From Marivivens aquimaris (lineage in GTDB: Bacteria > Pseudomonadota > Alphaproteobacteria > Rhodobacterales > Rhodobacteraceae): DNA of 64,000 nt. The notes below the pieces were generated by a model, which saw nothing but the letters and a program-made list of their open reading frames with translations, was not told the origin of the DNA and made no database searches. Of this stretch, positions 60,641 through 64,000 are shown piece after piece; positions within the stretch are counted from its first letter, which is position 1; each line of letters opens with the position of its first letter. The position numbers and the translations under genes are program-made. The stretch lies in the NCBI RefSeq assembly GCF_015220045.1, contig NZ_JADBGB010000002.1, forward strand, positions 123,339-187,338. The letters are read 5' to 3'.

Positions 60641-62685
60641 CGGTAGGCCACCACTTTGCGGTTTGCGACGAGGCGGCGCCCGAGGTGGTCAGGCGGCGAT
60701 TTGAACTTGAACTCGCAGTATCGGTAGTCGTTGGGAAATCCGACATCGGAGCCCGCCTGAAGCGTCGCAAGCGATTGGCTGGGCGGGAGATATGCGTCGC
60801 CGCCAGTGGTTCTGAAATGATCGCTATTATCTGCGAAATTCGGCAACGAAGCCGTCGCGCCAGTGTCATTGATGACCGAAATCGTGATCGTCCAATTCGG
60901 ATAGTAATCCATCGCGGGTTTGCCGTTGGTCCCGCCACCATGCGCTCGGTCAGGCATCGTGTGTTGGATCATGACGGAAACTTGGTTCGTCGTCAGATTG
61001 AACGCGATTGGCGAAATCGAGGTTTTGAGCGCGACCATCTGATTGCCGAGATCGCTGTTGGAATATTCAGCTGCGCTCGTCGAGGGGCCGAACTGATAGT
61101 GCGCGTCGGTCACCGTGGCGGAGGTCGACGGTTGTTTGCCGAAGAAACTGATGTTCACAAGGCCAGCAAACGGGTGATTGGCGGTGAAGCCGACCAGATA
61201 GGCGCCAACCAGTCCAATCGCGATCAACGCGATGGCGATCAGACCGATCGGGCCGGCTGCTGTGCCGATGCCGAGCGCAGGCCCCATCAATTGAAGCAGC
61301 GGCAAAACCGCGAGGCCGGCGGCGCTCGCTCCCGACAGAAGGTGCCCCATAGCGACCGAGGTGTCGTTCATCATATCGGCTTGGGCGTAGCCTGTAGCCG
61401 CGCCGTAGATTTCAAAGATGGCGACCACCGTCCCCAGCACGAGGACGCCGGTCTTCGCGACCTTGAGCGCTGTGGCTCCGGCGAATTCTTCGATAACACC
61501 TGCCGATTTATATGCGGCTTGGGTGGTTTCGAGAGACCATGTTGCGACCTCTGCGACCTTTCCTGACAGCGAGAATAGCGACTTGAGCGTGTCCGCCTTG
61601 TTGGTCGATGTCGCCAGTGACTTGAGCTCTGCAAACAGGCCGATCACATGGGGAAGGTTGTCGAAGATATAGTTGGCATTCCGTGTCAGCGCCTTGAGTG
61701 CCTTGGTCATTGGATGGGCGTCGTCCGCCATCGTCGCATTGAACGCATTGGTCAGCGCGCGGACATCGTCGAACATCTGCACGAAGTCCGCACCTGCGTT
61801 ATAGACCTTCAGCAGTTTGTTGAGATGCTGCTCGGGGACACTCGATTTGACGATAATCATCTGACCCGCAACCTGCGTGTAGGACAGATAGACCTTCATC
61901 ACGAAGTCACCGATCTGCGCGTTGGTCGGCGGCGCGGCAGAAGCGGATACGTTGCAAAGAATGTCGGCGCGCTGGGTGCTGTCCGCTATGGCGCTGTAGG
62001 CGTTGCCGGAAATTTCGATCGGTAGATCCTCGGCAACTTTGGTCAGGCGCTCGACGGTGAACAGGCCCGTCCCGCTCGTGCTGGAGAGATCATCGAGCAA
62101 AGAGCCGGCTGAGAGGTTGCGTACGTCCTCCTTGCTATGCAGTTCCGGCGCATGGGCGCGAATGGCAGAGAGGCCCGCGAACAGTTCGGTGAGGAATAGC
62201 ATCCGCTCAACGGCAGGCGCGGCGTCAAAGACATCCAGCAGGTTGTCGGTCGACAGCAGCAACCGCTGAAACGAAACAGGTAGCCAACCACCAGCTTCCC
62301 AGACTTTGTCTTTCAGTCCGGATGTATTGCCGCGGTAGAATTCAGTAAGAGCGCCACTGAAGCAGCACATGAATTTTTCATCGAGCTCGTAATGGGTTCG
62401 AATGACCTCGAAGCTTTCGTGCAGATTGCCTTGGATTTGTGCGCCAAGTGTCTTGGAATCCTGCACCTCACTTTGTTTGAGGTGCTCCATCGTCGAATTG
62501 ATGAGGCGCCAAAGTTCGATAGCTTTCTGGGCATCGTCGGTCTTGCGCCCGACCTCTTTGAGTTTGCCTTGGAGCTTTGCGTGCCACGCAGGGTCGGCTC
62601 GCTTTTTCGCGACTGCATCGACCTCGTACATGTAGCTGCGAAGCGGCGCGAGCCAGGGCATCAATTTGCCAGCAGGGTTCACCAT
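60637..62685 (-). CDS. Large-protein operon, protein 1 (682 aa), with central hydrophobic region
   Basis: The N-terminal 390 residues are mainly helical and soluble. Residues about 405-500 contain two long hydrophobic stretches (TGVLVLGTVVAIFEIYGAAT and AAGPIGLIAIALIAIGLVGA) that could insert into a membrane or form a buried hairpin. The last 180 residues look beta-rich (QVSVMIQHTMPDRA, WTITISVINDTGA). There is no signal peptide. The layout of a soluble helical part plus a hydrophobic hairpin recalls pore-forming toxins, but no family is recognised. It is the first gene of the operon; only a weak GAG ribosome site is seen. Confidence 0.75.
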   Translation of the reverse strand: MVNPAGKLMPWLAPLRSYMYEVDAVAKKRADPAWHAKLQGKLKEVGRKTDDAQKAIELWRLINSTMEHLKQSEVQDSKTLGAQIQGNLHESFEVIRTHYELDEKFMCCFSGALTEFYRGNTSGLKDKVWEAGGWLPVSFQRLLLSTDNLLDVFDAAPAVERMLFLTELFAGLSAIRAHAPELHSKEDVRNLSAGSLLDDLSSTSGTGLFTVERLTKVAEDLPIEISGNAYSAIADSTQRADILCNVSASAAPPTNAQIGDFVMKVYLSYTQVAGQMIIVKSSVPEQHLNKLLKVYNAGADFVQMFDDVRALTNAFNATMADDAHPMTKALKALTRNANYIFDNLPHVIGLFAELKSLATSTNKADTLKSLFSLSGKVAEVATWSLETTQAAYKSAGVIEEFAGATALKVAKTGVLVLGTVVAIFEIYGAATGYAQADMMNDTSVAMGHLLSGASAAGLAVLPLLQLMGPALGIGTAAGPIGLIAIALIAIGLVGAYLVGFTANHPFAGLVNISFFGKQPSTSATVTDAHYQFGPSTSAAEYSNSDLGNQMVALKTSISPIAFNLTTNQVSVMIQHTMPDRAHGGGTNGKPAMDYYPNWTITISVINDTGATASLPNFADNSDHFRTTGGDAYLPPSQSLATLQAGSDVGFPNDYRYCEFKFKSPPDHLGRRLVANRKVVAYR

Positions 62686-62705
62686 AACAAACTCGTAAAA
62701 ATCGG

Positions 62706-62718
62706 ACCTGAAACAGGT
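62706..62718. promoter_or_regulatory. Palindrome ACCTGAAACAGGT upstream of the large-protein operon
   Basis: ACCTG-AAA-CAGGT is a perfect inverted repeat that ends 20 bp before the first start codon. Its place suggests an operator or leader hairpin. No regulator gene is adjacent, so the controlling protein is unknown. Confidence 0.45.
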
Positions 62719-62951
62719 TCAGCGTCCAAATGGGGGCGAGTTCGGTCAAGAAAATTATTCCAGCAGGCGAGCGCGCCGGTCGCGGTGATTTCGCGTAACG
62801 GGCGATCTGCAAACGAAAAAACGCTGGTTCCTTGGTGGGCGGAGCGTTGCCGTGTCACCTAGGGTAGTGGGGTATTCCCCCAAAATGCGGGGGAGGGCGT
62901 TTTGTGAGAACGTTTATCTTCATCAGACGAATCAACGTTCCAGAAATGCAA

Positions 62952-62973
62952 ACGGCGGCCCAAGAGCCGCCGT
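62952..62973 (-). terminator. Terminator of fsa
   Basis: ACGGCGGC and GCCGCCGT pair over 8 bp with a 6-nt loop. On the minus strand TTGCATTTC follows, giving a moderate T-rich tail. It isolates fsa from the large-protein operon. Confidence 0.65.
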
Positions 62974-63037
62974 CTTAGCCCCGCGCGTACGGAGAGAGAA
63001 AGAGTGCACGCGCGAGGGATATCGTGGACCGATCCTC

Positions 63038-63691
63038 TTAGAGGATGGTCTGGCCGGTTGCTGCCCAGTCCTTCGAGAACTGCTCCAGACCTTTGTCGGT
63101 CAGGACGTGCTTGGCGAGGCCCTTGATGACGCTCGGCGGGATGGTGGCAACGTCGGCGCCAGCCAGAGCCGACTCTTTGACGTGGTTCGGGGTACGGATC
63201 GACGCTGCGAGGATCTCGGTCTCGAAGCCGTAGTTGTCGTAGATCTCGCGGATTTCGCGGATCAGTTCCATACCGTCGATGTTGATGTCGTCCAGACGAC
63301 CGATGAACGGCGAGATGTAGGTCGCGCCTGCTTTGGCAGCCAGCAGAGCCTGGTTAGCCGAGAAGCAGAGGGTGACGTTGGTCTTGATGCCGTTGTTGGT
63401 GAAGTGGCGGCACGCCTTCAGACCGTCGAGGGTCAGCGGCAGCTTGATGACGACGTTGTCGGCGATCTTGGCGAGGTGCTCGCCTTCGGCGACCATGCCG
63501 TCGTAATCCATCGCAGCGACTTCGGCCGAAACCGGACCGTCAACGAACGAGCAGATTTCAGCGATGACTTCTTTGAAGTCACGGCCCGACTTTGCGATCA
63601 GCGACGGGTTGGTGGTCACACCATCCAGCAGGCCGTAATCGTTCAGTTCCTTGATGTCTTCGACAACTGCGGTATCGACAAAAAATTTCAT
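63038..63691 (-). CDS. fsa: Transaldolase/fructose-6-phosphate aldolase-type enzyme
   Basis: The 217-aa protein has the short TalC/FSA length. It starts [20 protein letters not shown], has [14 protein letters not shown], the Schiff-base Lys in VVIKLPLT and the SPFIGRLDD loop. It acts in the non-oxidative pentose-phosphate branch or as an aldolase; sequence alone does not decide between the two. It is 11 bp downstream of tkt, which favours the transaldolase role. Confidence 0.92.
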   Translation of the reverse strand: MKFFVDTAVVEDIKELNDYGLLDGVTTNPSLIAKSGRDFKEVIAEICSFVDGPVSAEVAAMDYDGMVAEGEHLAKIADNVVIKLPLTLDGLKACRHFTNNGIKTNVTLCFSANQALLAAKAGATYISPFIGRLDDINIDGMELIREIREIYDNYGFETEILAASIRTPNHVKESALAGADVATIPPSVIKGLAKHVLTDKGLEQFSKDWAATGQTIL

Positions 63692-63702
63692 GTCTTCTCT
63701 CC

Positions 63703-64000
63703 TTATTTCCCCGTGAGCGCCTTGGCGCGGGCGATAATGGCGTCTTTCGTGATGCCGAACTCTTCGTAAAGGCGTTCAGCCGGAGCCGAAGCCCCGAAGC
63801 CGGGCATTCCGATGACGTCATTCTCGGATGCGACGTAGCGTGTCCAGCCAAATTTGCCCGCAGCTTCGATTGCAATGCGCGGCGCGTTGCCCAGAACGTC
63901 GGCTTTATAGGCTTCCGACTGGTCTTCGAAAAGCTCCCAGCTCGGCATGGAAACCACGGCAACACCGAAACCTTCGGCGGCGAGCGCTTCGGCAGCCTCG
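63703..64000 (-). CDS. tkt: Transketolase, C-terminal part (cut by window edge)
   Basis: About 98 residues of the transketolase C-terminal domain are visible: [40 protein letters not shown] and the tail [18 protein letters not shown]. The frame is open to the window end, so the thiamine-diphosphate and middle domains lie beyond it. It forms an operon with fsa. Confidence 0.93.
   Translation of the reverse strand, partial: EAAEALAAEGFGVAVVSMPSWELFEDQSEAYKADVLGNAPRIAIEAAGKFGWTRYVASENDVIGMPGFGASAPAERLYEEFGITKDAIIARAKALTGK

Larger units (their letters stand above)
62686..63037. promoter_or_regulatory. Intergenic region upstream of the large-protein operon
   Basis: This 352-bp region separates the operon from fsa on the same strand. 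It holds the operator-like palindrome at 62706-62718, a short CCCCC/GGGGG hairpin at about 62876-62892 and the fsa terminator. A TTGACC (minus strand, about 62754) could be a -35 box, but no good -10 is spaced after it. No gene is seen. Confidence 0.45.

Noticed and set aside
48965..62685. Prophage or tailocin interpretation of the large-protein operon
   Set aside because: No sheath, tube, terminase, portal, holin or lysin-like gene is visible, and the protein sizes and motifs do not match a phage morphogenesis module I recognise.

Overview
The window is about 64 kb of GC-rich DNA with dense gene packing, many four-base ATGA start/stop overlaps and gene content typical of Rhodobacterales (Roseobacter-group Alphaproteobacteria): several TRAP transporters, PcaQ-type control of protocatechuate genes, bioMNY, a type II lumazine synthase and RepABC replication. 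The genus cannot be fixed from sequence alone. A complete repA-repB-repC module with parS-like palindromes places the window on a RepABC plasmid, on a chromid, or on a chromosome carrying such a module. The nearby queCDE, ribH, acs, fsa and tkt genes favour a chromid or an integrated module.

Bases 1-13500 form an aromatic/hydroaromatic catabolic island. A TetR-type repressor faces a shikimate-dehydrogenase-like enzyme, a TRAP importer and a 3-dehydroshikimate dehydratase that would make protocatechuate. Next come a PcaQ-like regulator, pcaC, pobA and a second TRAP importer. The ring-cleavage genes pcaGH are not in the window. Bases 13500-22355 hold a minus-strand operon (TAXI-type binding protein, fused TRAP permease with a C-terminal extension, universal stress protein, class III aminotransferase, DUF849 beta-keto-acid cleavage enzyme, GltB-like flavoprotein) facing an RpiR-type regulator. 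This looks like uptake and breakdown of an unidentified amine.

Bases 22500-28864 carry a preQ1-I riboswitch and queCDE, a TrkH-type potassium channel subunit, a sugar epimerase-family enzyme and a DUF454 gene split by a 1299-bp IS3/IS407-type element with a 4-bp target duplication. Bases 28861-37877 are an acetate block: a membrane-bound sensor/exonuclease fusion, a degenerate receiver, a cNMP/CBS/DUF294 protein, a DUF4212/ActP symporter pair and acs.

Bases 38000-41634 are the replication/partition module. A counter-transcribed RNA can be read between repB and repC, and its promoter overlaps a parS-like palindrome. Identical palindromes lie inside bioN and at the nitroreductase/thiolase overlap, and a near copy lies in trkH. 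After bioMNY come a nitroreductase, a thiolase-like protein lacking one catalytic Cys, a short acyl-CoA-ligase-like protein, an FMN riboswitch with ribH, a small RTX protein and a glutaredoxin-MauE fusion.

Bases 48965-62685 are the least explained part: a compact minus-strand operon of five very large proteins (682, 1117, 873, 1397 and 498 aa) without signal peptides or enzyme motifs. The 1397-aa protein starts with an EF-Tu domain-2-like barrel and the 682-aa protein has a central hydrophobic stretch. They share motifs with uncharacterised large proteins I recall from actinobacteria and cyanobacteria; I know of no assigned function. The window ends with fsa and the 3' end of tkt.
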